A stretch of 64,000 nt of DNA from Mameliella sp. MMSF_3455. Its GTDB lineage: Bacteria > Pseudomonadota > Alphaproteobacteria > Rhodobacterales > Rhodobacteraceae. The notes under the pieces are model-generated. The model was not told the DNA's origin and made no database searches. It saw only the letters and a program-made list of their open reading frames with translations. Both the position numbers and the translations under genes were made by a program. Below, in pieces: positions 1 to 8,824 of this stretch; position 1 is the first letter of the stretch; each line of letters begins with the position of its first letter. The stretch is from the NCBI RefSeq assembly GCF_030733205.1, contig NZ_JASHJL010000010.1:86801-150800 (forward strand). Direction: 5' to 3'.

Positions 1-1028
1 TCACCGCCGTGCATCCGACCAACCTGGAAATCCCCGAGGGCACCTTCCTGACGCTGCTCGGACCATCGGGCTGTGGCAAGACGACCAACCTGCGGATGAT
101 CGCCGGCCTGCTGGACCCGACCGAGGGCGAAATCCGCATCGGCGGCAAAAGCGTGAACAACGTGCCGATCCACAAGCGCAACCTTGGCATCGTGTTCCAG
201 AACTACGCCCTGTTCCCGCACAAGAGCGTGGCCGACAACGTGGCCTTTGGCCTGAAATACCGCGATGTGCCCGCCTCCGAGATCCCGGGGCGCGTGCAAA
301 AGGCGCTGGACCTGGTGCAATTGCCCGATGTGGGTGGCCGCTACCCCAAGGCACTGTCGGGCGGTCAGCAACAGCGTATCGCGCTGGCCCGCGCCATCGT
401 CATCGAACCGGACGTGCTGCTGCTGGACGAACCGCTGTCCGCACTGGATGCCAACCTGCGCGAGGACATGCGCGTGGAGTTGAAGCGCATCCAGGACCAG
501 ATCGGTGTCACGACCGTCTTTGTCACGCATGACCAGTCCGAAGCGCTGGCCATGTCCGACCAGATCGTCGTCATGAGCGCGGGCCGCGTCGAACAGGTCG
601 GCACGCCGGAAGAAGTCTATAATCGCCCAGCCAGCGAATTCGTCGCCAATTTCCTGGGCGCCTCCAACATCATCGAGGGCAAATGCACCGGCAAGGATGC
701 AGAGACGGCTGCGCTAGATGTGCCGGTGTTCGGCCATGTGCCGGTGCCCGCCGACAAGGCGCCGCAGGTCAGCGAAGGCGCTGCCAAGCTGGTGCTGCGG
801 GCCGAGAAACTGCAATTGATGCCGCAGGGCGCGGACACGACCGGCATGGTCACATCCGAGGCGGTGGTGGAAACCGTCGACTACCAGGGCCAGACCGTAC
901 GCTATTTCATCCGTGCCGGTGATCGCCAGTTCCAGGCGATCAACATGATCGACGGTCATCCCTTTGCCGAAGGCACGACAGTGACAGCAGGGTTTCGGCC
1001 CATCGATTGCGCTGCATTGCCGGGGTGA
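1..1028 (+). CDS. ABC transporter ATP-binding protein, polyamine/opine type (5' end outside window)
   Basis: This is the ATPase subunit of an importer of the spermidine/putrescine/opine/phosphonate class, acting on the inner face of the cytoplasmic membrane. Visible motifs are Walker A GPSGCGKTT (about 61-87), the signature LSGGQQQR (about 354-377), Walker B VLLLDEPLSALD and the H-loop VTHDQSEA. A C-terminal TOBE-like region follows (about 640-1028). The reading frame is open through base 1 and the first residues (TAVHPTNLEIPEG) are already inside the fold, so the true start and roughly 20 residues lie upstream. The stop is 4 bases before the aminotransferase start, so it is co-transcribed with the amine-catabolic genes. 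Substrate is inferred from those neighbours; the permease and binding protein are not in view. Confidence 0.9.
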   Translation, partial: TAVHPTNLEIPEGTFLTLLGPSGCGKTTNLRMIAGLLDPTEGEIRIGGKSVNNVPIHKRNLGIVFQNYALFPHKSVADNVAFGLKYRDVPASEIPGRVQKALDLVQLPDVGGRYPKALSGGQQQRIALARAIVIEPDVLLLDEPLSALDANLREDMRVELKRIQDQIGVTTVFVTHDQSEALAMSDQIVVMSAGRVEQVGTPEEVYNRPASEFVANFLGASNIIEGKCTGKDAETAALDVPVFGHVPVPADKAPQVSEGAAKLVLRAEKLQLMPQGADTTGMVTSEAVVETVDYQGQTVRYFIRAGDRQFQAINMIDGHPFAEGTTVTAGFRPIDCAALPG

Positions 1029-1032
1029 CGGG

Positions 1033-2370
1033 ATGAGCAAGCTTTTCTACCAGGGCCGCGGGCGCAAACCGGTGCTGGACCAGGCCCGCGGCGTCTACAT
1101 GTGGGACAAGAACGGGCGCCGCTATCTTGACGGGTCGTCCGGCGCGATGGTCTGCAATATCGGTCATTCCAACGAACATGTGCTGGCGGCGATGCAGCGC
1201 CAGATGGAAAAATCCACCTTTGGCTATCGCCTGCATTTCGAGACCGAGGCCTCGGAGAACATGGCCGAGAAACTGGCCGGGAAAATGCCCGAAGGGCTGG
1301 ACCGCGTGTTCTTTGTCTCTGGCGGGTCCGAGGCGGTGGAGAGCGCGATGAAACTGGCGCGGCAATACGCGCTGGCGGCGGGGCAGGGCAGCCGGTGGAA
1401 GATCATCTCGCGCACGCCCTCCTATCACGGCTGCACTTTGGGGGCGCTGGCAACCACGGGCTACACCACGCTGACCGCGCCGTTTGAACCCATGATGCGG
1501 ATCATGCCCAAGGTGCCGGCGCCGCGCGCCTATCTCGACGGGCTGGACCCAGAGGACGCGGCGACGGGGCGGCACTATGCCGACATGCTGGCCCAGAGGA
1601 TCGAAGAGGAGGGCCCGGACAGCGTGCTGGCCTTCATCGTCGAGCCGATCGGCGGTGCTTCGACGGGGGCGCTGGTCTCTCCGCCGGGTTATCTCGAACG
1701 GGTACGCGAGATCTGCGACGCCTATGGTATCCTGCTGATCCTCGACGAGGTCATGACCGGGGCGGGGCGCACCGGCGCCTTTCTGGGGGTCGATCACTGG
1801 GGCGTGCGGCCCGACATCGTGGTTCTGTCCAAAGGGATCGGCTCTGGCTATGCGCCTCTGGGCGCGATGGTGGCCGACAGGCGGCTGGTGGATCCCGTGC
1901 TGGACGCGGGCGGGTTTGCGCATGGGTTCACCTACGCGGGCAACCCGCTGGCCTGCGCGGCGGGCCTTGCCGTTCTGGAAGAGATCGACAGGCAGGATCT
2001 TTGCGCCAATGCCGCCGCGATGGGGGAAAAACTGCTGGCGCGGCTGAACGGCTTGATGCAACGCCACGACATCATCGGGGACGTGCGCGGCAAGGGCCTG
2101 TTGACCGCCTTCGAGTTCATGTCGGACCGGAGCACAAAGGCGCCCCTGCCGAAACACCTGAACGCGCATCAGCGGTTCGTGGACATCGCCTATGACAAGG
2201 GGTTGATCGTCTATTCGCGTCGCACGCGCGACGGGCTGGAAGGGGATCACATCCTTGTCTGCCCGCCGCTGATCCTGAACGAGGGGCATATCGACGAGAT
2301 CATCGAGGGGCTGGATGCGTCCCTTGTCCAGTTTGCACATGAAATCGCACCCGCGATGCAGGCCGGATGA
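1033..2370 (+). CDS. Class III PLP-dependent aminotransferase
   Basis: This 445-residue fold-type I aminotransferase belongs to the class III family that includes omega-amino acid:pyruvate and polyamine:pyruvate aminotransferases. Lys267 in LSKGIGSGY is the expected Schiff-base lysine. Asp238 in ILDEVMTGAGRTG is the residue that pairs with the pyridine nitrogen of PLP, and SGGSEAVESAMKLAR near residue 96 is the phosphate-binding region. Length is normal. It starts 4 bases after the ABC ATPase stop and ends 1 base before the BKACE start, so it is in the middle of the operon. The context of BKACE, an acetylpolyamine-type deacetylase and RidA suggests it acts on an amine or amino acid that becomes a keto acid. 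The exact substrate cannot be read from sequence. Confidence 0.88.
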   Translation: MSKLFYQGRGRKPVLDQARGVYMWDKNGRRYLDGSSGAMVCNIGHSNEHVLAAMQRQMEKSTFGYRLHFETEASENMAEKLAGKMPEGLDRVFFVSGGSEAVESAMKLARQYALAAGQGSRWKIISRTPSYHGCTLGALATTGYTTLTAPFEPMMRIMPKVPAPRAYLDGLDPEDAATGRHYADMLAQRIEEEGPDSVLAFIVEPIGGASTGALVSPPGYLERVREICDAYGILLILDEVMTGAGRTGAFLGVDHWGVRPDIVVLSKGIGSGYAPLGAMVADRRLVDPVLDAGGFAHGFTYAGNPLACAAGLAVLEEIDRQDLCANAAAMGEKLLARLNGLMQRHDIIGDVRGKGLLTAFEFMSDRSTKAPLPKHLNAHQRFVDIAYDKGLIVYSRRTRDGLEGDHILVCPPLILNEGHIDEIIEGLDASLVQFAHEIAPAMQAG

Positions 2371-2371
2371 C

Positions 2372-3298
2372 ATGAGCAAGATCCTCATCACCTGCGCTGT
2401 CACCGGCTCGATCCATACGCCGTCGATGTCGCCCCACCTGCCGGTGACGGCGGATCAGATCACGGAACACGCCGTTGGCGCGGCAGAGGCCGGGGCATCG
2501 ATCCTGCACCTGCACGCCCGCGATCCCGAGACCGGGCAGCCCTCTGCCGACCCGGCGCATTTCATGGCCTTCCTGCCGCGGATCAAGCAGGCGACAGGCG
2601 CGGTCCTGAACATTTCCACCGGCGGCAGCGCGGTGATGACGCTGGACCAGCGGCTGGCCGCGCCCAGGTTGGCCGAACCAGAGATGTGCAGCCTGAACAT
2701 GGGGTCGATGAACTTTGCTCTTTATCCTGCGGCGGCGCGGATCGACGAATGGAAACATGACTGGGAACAGCCGTTCCTGGAAAACTCCGACGACCTCGTC
2801 TTCAAGAACACGCCGCGCGACATCGCAGGCATCCTGCAGACGATGGGCAAGGAGCGCGGCGCGCGGTTCGAGTTCGAATGCTACGACCTGAGTCACCTCT
2901 ACATGCTGCGCCATTTCGCGGATCGCGGATTGGTATTGGCGCCATTCTTCATCCAGTTCGTCTTTGGCGTGCTGGGGGGCATGGGACCGGACCCGGAGAA
3001 TCTGACCCACATGAAGACCATCGCCGACAAGCTGTTCGGCGAGGATTACATGTTTTCGGTTCTGGCGGCCGGGCGGCACCAGATCCCGCTGACCAGCATG
3101 GCCGCTGCGATGGGGGGGCATGTGCGCGTCGGGCTGGAAGACAGCCTGATGATCGCGCGCGGGCAACTGGCGCGGAGCAATGCCGAGCAGGTGGCCAAGA
3201 TCCGCCGCATCGTCGAGGACATGGGCCGCGAGGTAGCCACGCCGGAGGACGCCCGCCGAATGCTGGGGCTGAAGGGCGCGGACAGGACGGCGATCTGA
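2372..3298 (+). CDS. BKACE family beta-keto acid cleavage enzyme (DUF849)
   Basis: This is a 308-residue TIM-barrel protein of the BKACE family, whose founding member is 3-keto-5-aminohexanoate cleavage enzyme. These enzymes condense a beta-keto acid with acetyl-CoA to give acetoacetate and a new CoA ester. The zinc-binding HxH is at His46 and His48 (ILHLHARDPETG). The N-terminal strand reads ITCAVTGSIHTPSMSPHLP, so the position where the founding enzyme has a Glu ligand (Glu14) holds Ile/His here, which suggests a different substrate subgroup. I chose the ATG at 2372, one base after the aminotransferase stop. The family is certain; the substrate is unknown but probably comes from the upstream aminotransferase reaction. 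Confidence 0.88.
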   Translation: MSKILITCAVTGSIHTPSMSPHLPVTADQITEHAVGAAEAGASILHLHARDPETGQPSADPAHFMAFLPRIKQATGAVLNISTGGSAVMTLDQRLAAPRLAEPEMCSLNMGSMNFALYPAAARIDEWKHDWEQPFLENSDDLVFKNTPRDIAGILQTMGKERGARFEFECYDLSHLYMLRHFADRGLVLAPFFIQFVFGVLGGMGPDPENLTHMKTIADKLFGEDYMFSVLAAGRHQIPLTSMAAAMGGHVRVGLEDSLMIARGQLARSNAEQVAKIRRIVEDMGREVATPEDARRMLGLKGADRTAI

Positions 3299-3777
3299 TG
3301 GGATTGACGATCAGGACGGCCGCGCGCTCTGACGTGGAGCGGCTCGACCAGGCGCTTGCCGCCCTGGCGCGGGACCTGGGTGATACCTACAACGCCTCGC
3401 CCGAGGCTCTAGCGCGTGCGGGCTGGGGTGAGGTTCCGGCCTTTCGCGCCCAACTGGCCGAGGAGAGCGGCGCGATGGCCGGGCTGGCGCTCTACTCGCC
3501 GGGGCTGTCCACGGTGCGCGGCGGTGCGGGGCTCTATGTCTCGGACCTCTGGGTGTCGCCTGCCCAGCGATCCGGAGGGCTCGGACGGCGGTTGCTGGCC
3601 GCGGCCTATGCCGACGCAGCGTCGGCTTGGGGGGCTTGCTTCCTGCGCCTGCAAGTCTATGACCGGACCCCCGCGGCGCGCCGTTTCTACGACCGGCTGG
3701 GATTTGTCCCCGCCAAGGGTCACACCGATTTGTTCTTGGATGAGGCCGGATGCGCGGCCCTGGAAGGAGAGCGATGA
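3298..3777 (+). CDS. GNAT family N-acetyltransferase
   Basis: This 159-residue single-domain GNAT protein transfers an acyl group from acyl-CoA to an amine. The pyrophosphate-binding motif A is visible as LWVSPAQRSGGLGRRLL (around residue 83-99), followed by the motif B region YDRTPAARRFYDRLGF. The ATG overlaps the BKACE stop in a TGATG arrangement and its own stop overlaps the next start (ATGA), so translation is coupled on both sides. It sits directly before a deacetylase of the acetylpolyamine type. An acetylation/deacetylation pair in one operon is worth noting, but whether both act on the same compound is inference. Confidence 0.85.
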   Translation: MGLTIRTAARSDVERLDQALAALARDLGDTYNASPEALARAGWGEVPAFRAQLAEESGAMAGLALYSPGLSTVRGGAGLYVSDLWVSPAQRSGGLGRRLLAAAYADAASAWGACFLRLQVYDRTPAARRFYDRLGFVPAKGHTDLFLDEAGCAALEGER

Positions 3778-4799
3778 AAGCCGTCTTTGACGACCGACAA
3801 TGGCGCCATGATCCCAAGCATTTCATGGCCAACGGGGCGATCATGCCCAACCCTGAGCAACCGCGCCGGATCGAGGTGCTGAAGGCCGCCGCCGAAGAGG
3901 CGGGCTGTGCGTTTCAGCCGCCGCAGGACGCGGGCCTTGGCCCCATCGCGGCGGTGCATACCCCCGAGTACCTGACCTTTCTCGAAAGCATCTACACCCG
4001 CTGGCGCCGGATCGAGGGCGCGGGCGAAGAGGTGATCCCCAACGTCCACCCGGCCAACCGCACCGATGGCTATCCCAAATCCGCCGTGGGTCAGGCCGGC
4101 TATCACCAGGCCGACACCGCCTGTCCCATCGCCGAAGGCACATGGCAGGCGGCCTATTGGTCCGCGCAGAGCGCCATCACCGGAGCCGACCTGATCGCCA
4201 GTGACGAACGCGCCGTCTATGCCCTGTCGCGCCCGCCGGGGCACCATGCCTTTGCGGACCTGGCGGGGGGCTTCTGCTTCCTCAACAACTCGGGCATTGC
4301 CGCCGAACGCTTGCGCGGCTGGGGTTTCCGCCCCGCGATCCTTGATGTGGACGTGCACCACGGCAACGGCACGCAGGGCATGTTCTATGACCGCGACGAC
4401 GTGCTGACCGTATCCATTCACGCCGATCCGGCGCGGTTCTACCCGTTTTTCTGGGGCCACGCGCAGGAACGCGGCGCGGGCCGGGGGATGGGCTGCAACC
4501 TGAACCTGCCGCTGGCGCGCGGCACGGGGGACGCGGATTTCCTCAAGACGCTGGACACGGCGCTGGGGCGGGTACGCAGCTTTGGCACTGATGCGCTTGT
4601 TGTGGCCCTGGGCCTCGATGCCTCGATCGACGATCCCTTTCAGGGGCTGGCGGTCACGCAGGACGGTTTTGCCCGCATTGGTGCTGCCATCGCCGCCACC
4701 GGCCTGCCCGTGCTGTTTGTCCAGGAGGGCGGATACCTTTCGGACACGCTGGGCGCGAACCTGACCAAAACCCTGACCGGGTTTCAGGAGGGCGCGTGA
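3774..4799 (+). CDS. Histone-deacetylase-family amidohydrolase, acetylpolyamine amidohydrolase-like
   Basis: This 341-residue zinc hydrolase probably removes an acetyl group from an acetylated amine in the cytoplasm. The HDAC-fold residues are all present: the catalytic His pair His157-His158 (RPPGHHAF), zinc ligands Asp193, His195 and Asp282, and the oxyanion Tyr321 (EGGYLS). A long insertion with YTRWRRIEGAGEE near residues 74-86 resembles the loop that narrows the active site of acetylpolyamine amidohydrolases and separates them from histone deacetylases. The ATG overlaps the GNAT stop by four bases, and its stop overlaps the GTG of the next gene. An acetoin-utilisation-type deacetylase role is the alternative. 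Confidence 0.85.
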   Translation: MKAVFDDRQWRHDPKHFMANGAIMPNPEQPRRIEVLKAAAEEAGCAFQPPQDAGLGPIAAVHTPEYLTFLESIYTRWRRIEGAGEEVIPNVHPANRTDGYPKSAVGQAGYHQADTACPIAEGTWQAAYWSAQSAITGADLIASDERAVYALSRPPGHHAFADLAGGFCFLNNSGIAAERLRGWGFRPAILDVDVHHGNGTQGMFYDRDDVLTVSIHADPARFYPFFWGHAQERGAGRGMGCNLNLPLARGTGDADFLKTLDTALGRVRSFGTDALVVALGLDASIDDPFQGLAVTQDGFARIGAAIAATGLPVLFVQEGGYLSDTLGANLTKTLTGFQEGA

Positions 4800-5896
4800 C
4801 AACCTCGGACGTGATCGTGATCGGCGGCGGCATCGCCGGGATCAGCGCAGGCGCGGAACTGGCCGCGGACATGTCGGTGACCGTGCTCGAGGGTGAGCGC
4901 CAGATCGGTTATCATTCCACGGGCCGATCTGCGGCGATCTTCATCCGCAACTATGGCAATGCGACGCTGCGGGCACTCAACGCGGTGTCCGCGGGCCTGA
5001 TGGAACGGCCCGAGGGCGTGTCGGACAGCAGCCTGCTGTCGCCGCGCGGCGAGATGATGGTGGCCACCGAGGACGAGGTGGCCACGCTGGAGGACTACTG
5101 CGCCGGGGCCCAGGGCCTCGAACGACTGAGCGCCGCGCAGGCGGTCGAGTTGGTGCCGATCCTGCGGCCCGAACTGATCGCCGCGGCGGTGATCGAGTGG
5201 GACGCGCAGGACATCGACGTGGACCGGATGCTGAATGGCTACGCGCGGTTGCTGCGCGGCCGGGGCGGCCGGATCGAGACAGGCGCCCAGGTGACGGAGA
5301 TCCGGCGCGAGGGATGGCAGTGGGTCGTCACCGCCGGCACGCAGGATTACCGCGCGCCGTTGATCGTCAATGCCGCCGGGGCCTGGGCTGCGCAGGTGGC
5401 GGACCTGGCTGGCGTCCGCACCATCCCGATGCATCCCTTGCGGCGCTCGGCGGCGATCCTGCCCGCGCCGGAGGCCCATGACGTCACCCGCTGGCCTCTC
5501 TTCGTCTCGGCATCCGAGCAGTGGTACGCCAAACCCGAGGCAGGCAAGCTGATGGTCAGCCCCGCCGACGAGGACCCGGTGGAACCTCATGACGCTTGGG
5601 CCGACGACATGGTGCTGGCCGAGGGACTGCATAGGTTCGAACAGGCGGTCACGATGCCCGTTACCCGTGTCGAACATACCTGGGCGGGGCTGCGCAGCTT
5701 TACACCGGACCGGACGCCGGTTGTCGGCCACGATCCCGATGAACCGAGCTTCTTCTGGCTGGCGGGCCAGGGGGGCTATGGCGTGCAGACCGCGCCCGTG
5801 CTGTCCCGCGTCACCGCCCGGCTTGTCACTGACACGGCCCCACCCGTTTCCGACACCGTCATCGGGGCGCTGTCCCCGGCGCGGTTTTCTTCCTGA
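4796..5896 (+). CDS. DAO-family FAD-dependent oxidoreductase
   Basis: This 366-residue flavoenzyme is related to D-amino acid and sarcosine/glycine oxidases. The FAD-binding Rossmann motif VIVIGGGIAGISAGAEL is at the N-terminus. The family C-terminal FAD contact region is seen in GLRSFTPDRTPVVGHDP and WLAGQGGYGVQTAP. Such enzymes oxidise secondary or primary amines to imines. The start is a GTG that overlaps the deacetylase TGA (GTGA). RidA follows 16 bases later, which fits because RidA hydrolyses the imines that these oxidases release. No signal peptide is visible, so it is cytoplasmic. The substrate is unknown. Confidence 0.87.
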   Translation: MTTSDVIVIGGGIAGISAGAELAADMSVTVLEGERQIGYHSTGRSAAIFIRNYGNATLRALNAVSAGLMERPEGVSDSSLLSPRGEMMVATEDEVATLEDYCAGAQGLERLSAAQAVELVPILRPELIAAAVIEWDAQDIDVDRMLNGYARLLRGRGGRIETGAQVTEIRREGWQWVVTAGTQDYRAPLIVNAAGAWAAQVADLAGVRTIPMHPLRRSAAILPAPEAHDVTRWPLFVSASEQWYAKPEAGKLMVSPADEDPVEPHDAWADDMVLAEGLHRFEQAVTMPVTRVEHTWAGLRSFTPDRTPVVGHDPDEPSFFWLAGQGGYGVQTAPVLSRVTARLVTDTAPPVSDTVIGALSPARFSS

Positions 5897-5912
5897 TCCC
5901 AAGAGGCAAGAC

Positions 5913-6263
5913 ATGACAGAGATCACACGAAGCCATACCGGCCCGCGCATGAGCCAGATCGTGACGCATGGCGATACGATCTACCTGGCGGGCCAAGTCG
6001 GCACCGCTGGCGCCAGCGTCACGCAGCAGACGCTGGATTGCCTGGAAAAGATCGACGCGCTTCTTGCCGAGGCCGGGTCGGACAAGACGCGCATCCTGCA
6101 ATGCGTGATCTGGCTGGCGGACATGGGCGACTTCGCCGAGATGAACGCGGTCTGGGACGCCTGGGTGCCAGAGGGCCACGCGCCCGCCCGCGCCTGTGGC
6201 GAGGCCCAGCTGGCGACGCCGGACTACAAGGTCGAATTCATCGTCATCGCGGCGAAGGCCTAG
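5913..6263 (+). CDS. RidA family reactive imine/enamine deaminase
   Basis: This 116-residue member of the RidA/YjgF/UK114 family forms trimers that hydrolyse reactive imine or enamine intermediates to keto compounds. Family signatures seen are GDTIYLAGQVG near the N-terminus and the C-terminal region PARACGEAQLATPDYKVEF. The Arg there aligns with the conserved carboxylate-binding arginine. The ATG at 5913 is preceded by AGAGGCAAG. It is the last gene of the amine-catabolic operon and ends inside the 3' end of the convergent LysR gene (4-base overlap). Its partner is probably the flavoenzyme just upstream. Confidence 0.88.
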   Translation: MTEITRSHTGPRMSQIVTHGDTIYLAGQVGTAGASVTQQTLDCLEKIDALLAEAGSDKTRILQCVIWLADMGDFAEMNAVWDAWVPEGHAPARACGEAQLATPDYKVEFIVIAAKA

Positions 6264-7183
6264 ACCGGGGCCGTCTCTGACCCTGCCAGCAGTGCCTTGC
6301 TGTGGCTGGCGACATGTTCCACGAACAGCCGGACCTTCGGGTCCTGCAGTTTCTTGTGCGGATAGAGACAACCAAAAATCATCGGCAAGGGCGGCGTGTC
6401 GGGCAGAACCTCGATCAGCCGCCCGTCTGCCAGGTGATGGGCAACGTCAAAGCGGGGCTTGTTGACGATCCCGCACCCGGCCAATGCCCAATCGGTGAGA
6501 ACGTCGCCATCGTCGGCATCGAACCGTCCCCGAACCTCCAGTTTCAGGGGACCTCCGGCGGTGTTCAGCGTCCAGAAATACTCGGGCGAGCGTGGATAGC
6601 GCAGCAACAGGCAGTTGTGGTTCTGGTTCAGCAGATCCTCGGGCTGCATGGGAGTGCCCGCCGTGCGCAGGTAGTCCGGCGAGGCGCAAAGCACGCGGGC
6701 GCAATCGGCGATCTTGCGCAGCTTCATGTTGCTGTCCTTGGGCGCACCGATAAAGAATGCCACGTCCTGACCGTCTGCCAGAATGTCGACTCGCCGGTCC
6801 GACAGGCGCATCCGCACTTCTGTTTCCGGGTAGGAATCGGTGAAGGCGGGCACCAGCGGTGCCACGATCCGGCGACCGACGCCAAGGGGCGCCGTCACGC
6901 GCAGCGCGCCGCGCGGGGTGTCGGAAAAACTGGCCACCCGTGCCTCGGCGGTCTCCAGCGCCTGCAACACCCTGCGGGCCTCTTCGTAAAAGACGCGGCC
7001 CACCTCTGTCGGCGTGATGGATCGGGTGGTCCGATTGAACAGCCGAACGCCCAGGTGGCGCTCCAACTCCTTGATTCTTTTGCTGGCCACCGCCGGGGTC
7101 AGGCGCAGATCGCGCCCGCCCGATGTGATGCTGCCCAGTTCCGTGACGCGGACAAAGACTTGCAGGCTTTCAATGTAGGACAT
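6260..7183 (-). CDS. LysR family transcriptional regulator
   Basis: This 307-residue LysR-type regulator has an N-terminal winged helix-turn-helix (residues about 1-60, with TPAVASKRIKELERHLGVRLFNRTT) and a periplasmic-binding-protein-like effector domain. It is transcribed away from the xdhA operon across a 163-base gap, the classical arrangement for a LysR regulator controlling its divergent neighbour. It therefore probably controls purine catabolism. It converges with RidA and overlaps that gene by four bases. The helix-turn-helix and effector region resemble the AaeR/DsdC-like broad LysR clade; the ligand cannot be told. Confidence 0.9.
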   Translation of the reverse strand: MSYIESLQVFVRVTELGSITSGGRDLRLTPAVASKRIKELERHLGVRLFNRTTRSITPTEVGRVFYEEARRVLQALETAEARVASFSDTPRGALRVTAPLGVGRRIVAPLVPAFTDSYPETEVRMRLSDRRVDILADGQDVAFFIGAPKDSNMKLRKIADCARVLCASPDYLRTAGTPMQPEDLLNQNHNCLLLRYPRSPEYFWTLNTAGGPLKLEVRGRFDADDGDVLTDWALAGCGIVNKPRFDVAHHLADGRLIEVLPDTPPLPMIFGCLYPHKKLQDPKVRLFVEHVASHSKALLAGSETAPV

Positions 7184-7191
7184 GACGTTAC

Positions 7192-7231
7192 CCCCCGGGC
7201 AAGACCCGTCGCAGCCTTGCAGGCCCGGGGG
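7192..7231. promoter_or_regulatory. Inverted repeat in the LysR/xdhA divergent promoter region
   Basis: CCCCCGGGC at 7192-7200 and its exact complement GCCCGGGGG at 7223-7231 enclose a 22-base spacer. The repeat starts just 8 bases upstream of the LysR start and lies about 115 bases upstream of xdhA. It may be the site of LysR autoregulation or a transcript hairpin. Its GC-only content means chance pairing is not excluded. Confidence 0.35.
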
Positions 7232-7346
7232 TCATTATCAACATCCTGTTGAAAGTATTTGCCGCTTGCGGATGTTTTTTGAGGCTAATGCAAGCTGTAG
7301 CCTTCCTGGCAACCCCGCAATCCAGCGAGTCTTCAGGGAGGAAGTC

Positions 7347-8810
7347 ATGCCGCACCGATCCGAGATCCGATTCATTCTGAACGGGCGCGATGTTTCCATC
7401 AGCGACGTCGGGGCAGATCGCACCCTGCTGGATTTCCTGCGGTTGGACCGTCGCCTGACCGGCACCAAGGAAGGCTGCGCCGAGGGCGATTGCGGTGCCT
7501 GCACGGTTCTGGTGGGCCGCCTGACGCGGGATGGCCTGCGCTATGACCCGGTCAACGCCTGCATCCGCTTTTTGGCCTCGCTGGATGGCTGCCATGTCGT
7601 GACCGTCGAACATCTTGCCGGGGCGGATGGCGGATTGCACCCGGTGCAACAGGCGCTTGTCGATCATCACGGCAGCCAGTGCGGGTTCTGCACCCCGGGG
7701 TTCGTCATGTCGCTCTACGCGCTTTGGATGGCGGTTCCCGAGCCGACCGAGGCGCAGGTGGAAACGGCGCTTCAGGGCAATCTCTGCCGTTGCACGGGCT
7801 ATGCGCCGATCATCCGCGCTGCCGTTGCGATCAGCCGCTATGGCTCTCCTGCCGCCGACCCGATCGCCCGTGAACGCGAAGAGATCACCGCCCGCCTGAC
7901 GGCGCTGCGCGACGGTCAACGGGTGGAGACCGGCCCCGAGGACAACCGCGCGATCCTGCCGGCGGATGTGGACGATCTGGCCGCCTGCCTGCTGGATCAT
8001 CCGGAGGCGACCATTGTCGCCGGAGCAACGGATGTGGGCCTTTGGGTGACCAAATTCCTGCGGCCCATCGGCCCGGCGATCTTCACCGGGCACCTCGAGG
8101 GGCTGAAGGCGGTCGAGATCCGCGATGACGCGCTCTGGATCGGGGCGGGGGCCAGCTACACCGAATGCCAGGATGAACTGACCGGGGCCTTTCCGCATCT
8201 CGCCGGTTACTGGGACCGGATCGCAGGTTGGCAGGTGCGCAACATGGGGACCGTGGGCGGCAATATCGCCAACGGCTCACCCATCGGGGACACGCCGCCG
8301 GTGCTGATTGCGCTGGGGGCAGAGATCACGCTGCGCAAAGGCGATGCCCGCCGCGTGCTGCCGCTGCAGGAGTTCTTTGTCGATTACGGCAAGCAGGACC
8401 GGCAGGCGGGCGAATTCGTCGAGGCGATCCGCGTGCCGCTGCCGCAACCCGGCCAGCGACACGCAGCCTACAAGATTTCCAAGCGCCGGGACGAGGATAT
8501 TTCCTCGGTTGCGGCGGGCATCCGCGTCACGGTCGAAGAGGGCCGGATCACCGATTGTCGCATCGCCTTTGGCGGCATGGCAGCGACGCCGAAACGGGCC
8601 GCCAAGGCCGAAAACGCGCTGCTTGGGCAGGTCTGGTCCGAAGAGGCATTCGCCAAGGCGGCCGCCGCTCTCGCGCAGGATTTCACGCCGCTGAGCGACT
8701 GGCGCGCCTCTGCCGACTATCGCAGCCTTTCGGCAGGCAACCTTCTGCGCCGGTTCTTCCTTGAAAACGACGCGGCGACGGATGCGCCCGTGCAACTGAC
8801 CACCGCCTGA
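7347..8810 (+). CDS. xdhA: Xanthine dehydrogenase small subunit (2Fe-2S and FAD domains)
   Basis: This 487-residue XdhA carries two [2Fe-2S] clusters and FAD and passes electrons from the molybdenum subunit to NAD. The plant-type cluster is ligated by Cys44, Cys49, Cys52 and Cys72 (CAEGDCGAC). The second cluster is in the four-helix domain (SQCGFCTPGFV and NLCRCTGYAP). The FAD domain (from about residue 215) shows AGATDVGLWVTK and GTVGGNIANGSPIGDTPP. I chose the ATG at 7347 because it has a strong AGGGAGG site 8 bases upstream and matches the family N-terminus; the frame is open further upstream without family similarity. First gene of the purine operon. Confidence 0.95.
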   Translation: MPHRSEIRFILNGRDVSISDVGADRTLLDFLRLDRRLTGTKEGCAEGDCGACTVLVGRLTRDGLRYDPVNACIRFLASLDGCHVVTVEHLAGADGGLHPVQQALVDHHGSQCGFCTPGFVMSLYALWMAVPEPTEAQVETALQGNLCRCTGYAPIIRAAVAISRYGSPAADPIAREREEITARLTALRDGQRVETGPEDNRAILPADVDDLAACLLDHPEATIVAGATDVGLWVTKFLRPIGPAIFTGHLEGLKAVEIRDDALWIGAGASYTECQDELTGAFPHLAGYWDRIAGWQVRNMGTVGGNIANGSPIGDTPPVLIALGAEITLRKGDARRVLPLQEFFVDYGKQDRQAGEFVEAIRVPLPQPGQRHAAYKISKRRDEDISSVAAGIRVTVEEGRITDCRIAFGGMAATPKRAAKAENALLGQVWSEEAFAKAAAALAQDFTPLSDWRASADYRSLSAGNLLRRFFLENDAATDAPVQLTTA

Positions 8811-8824
8811 GAGGGGACAGATCG

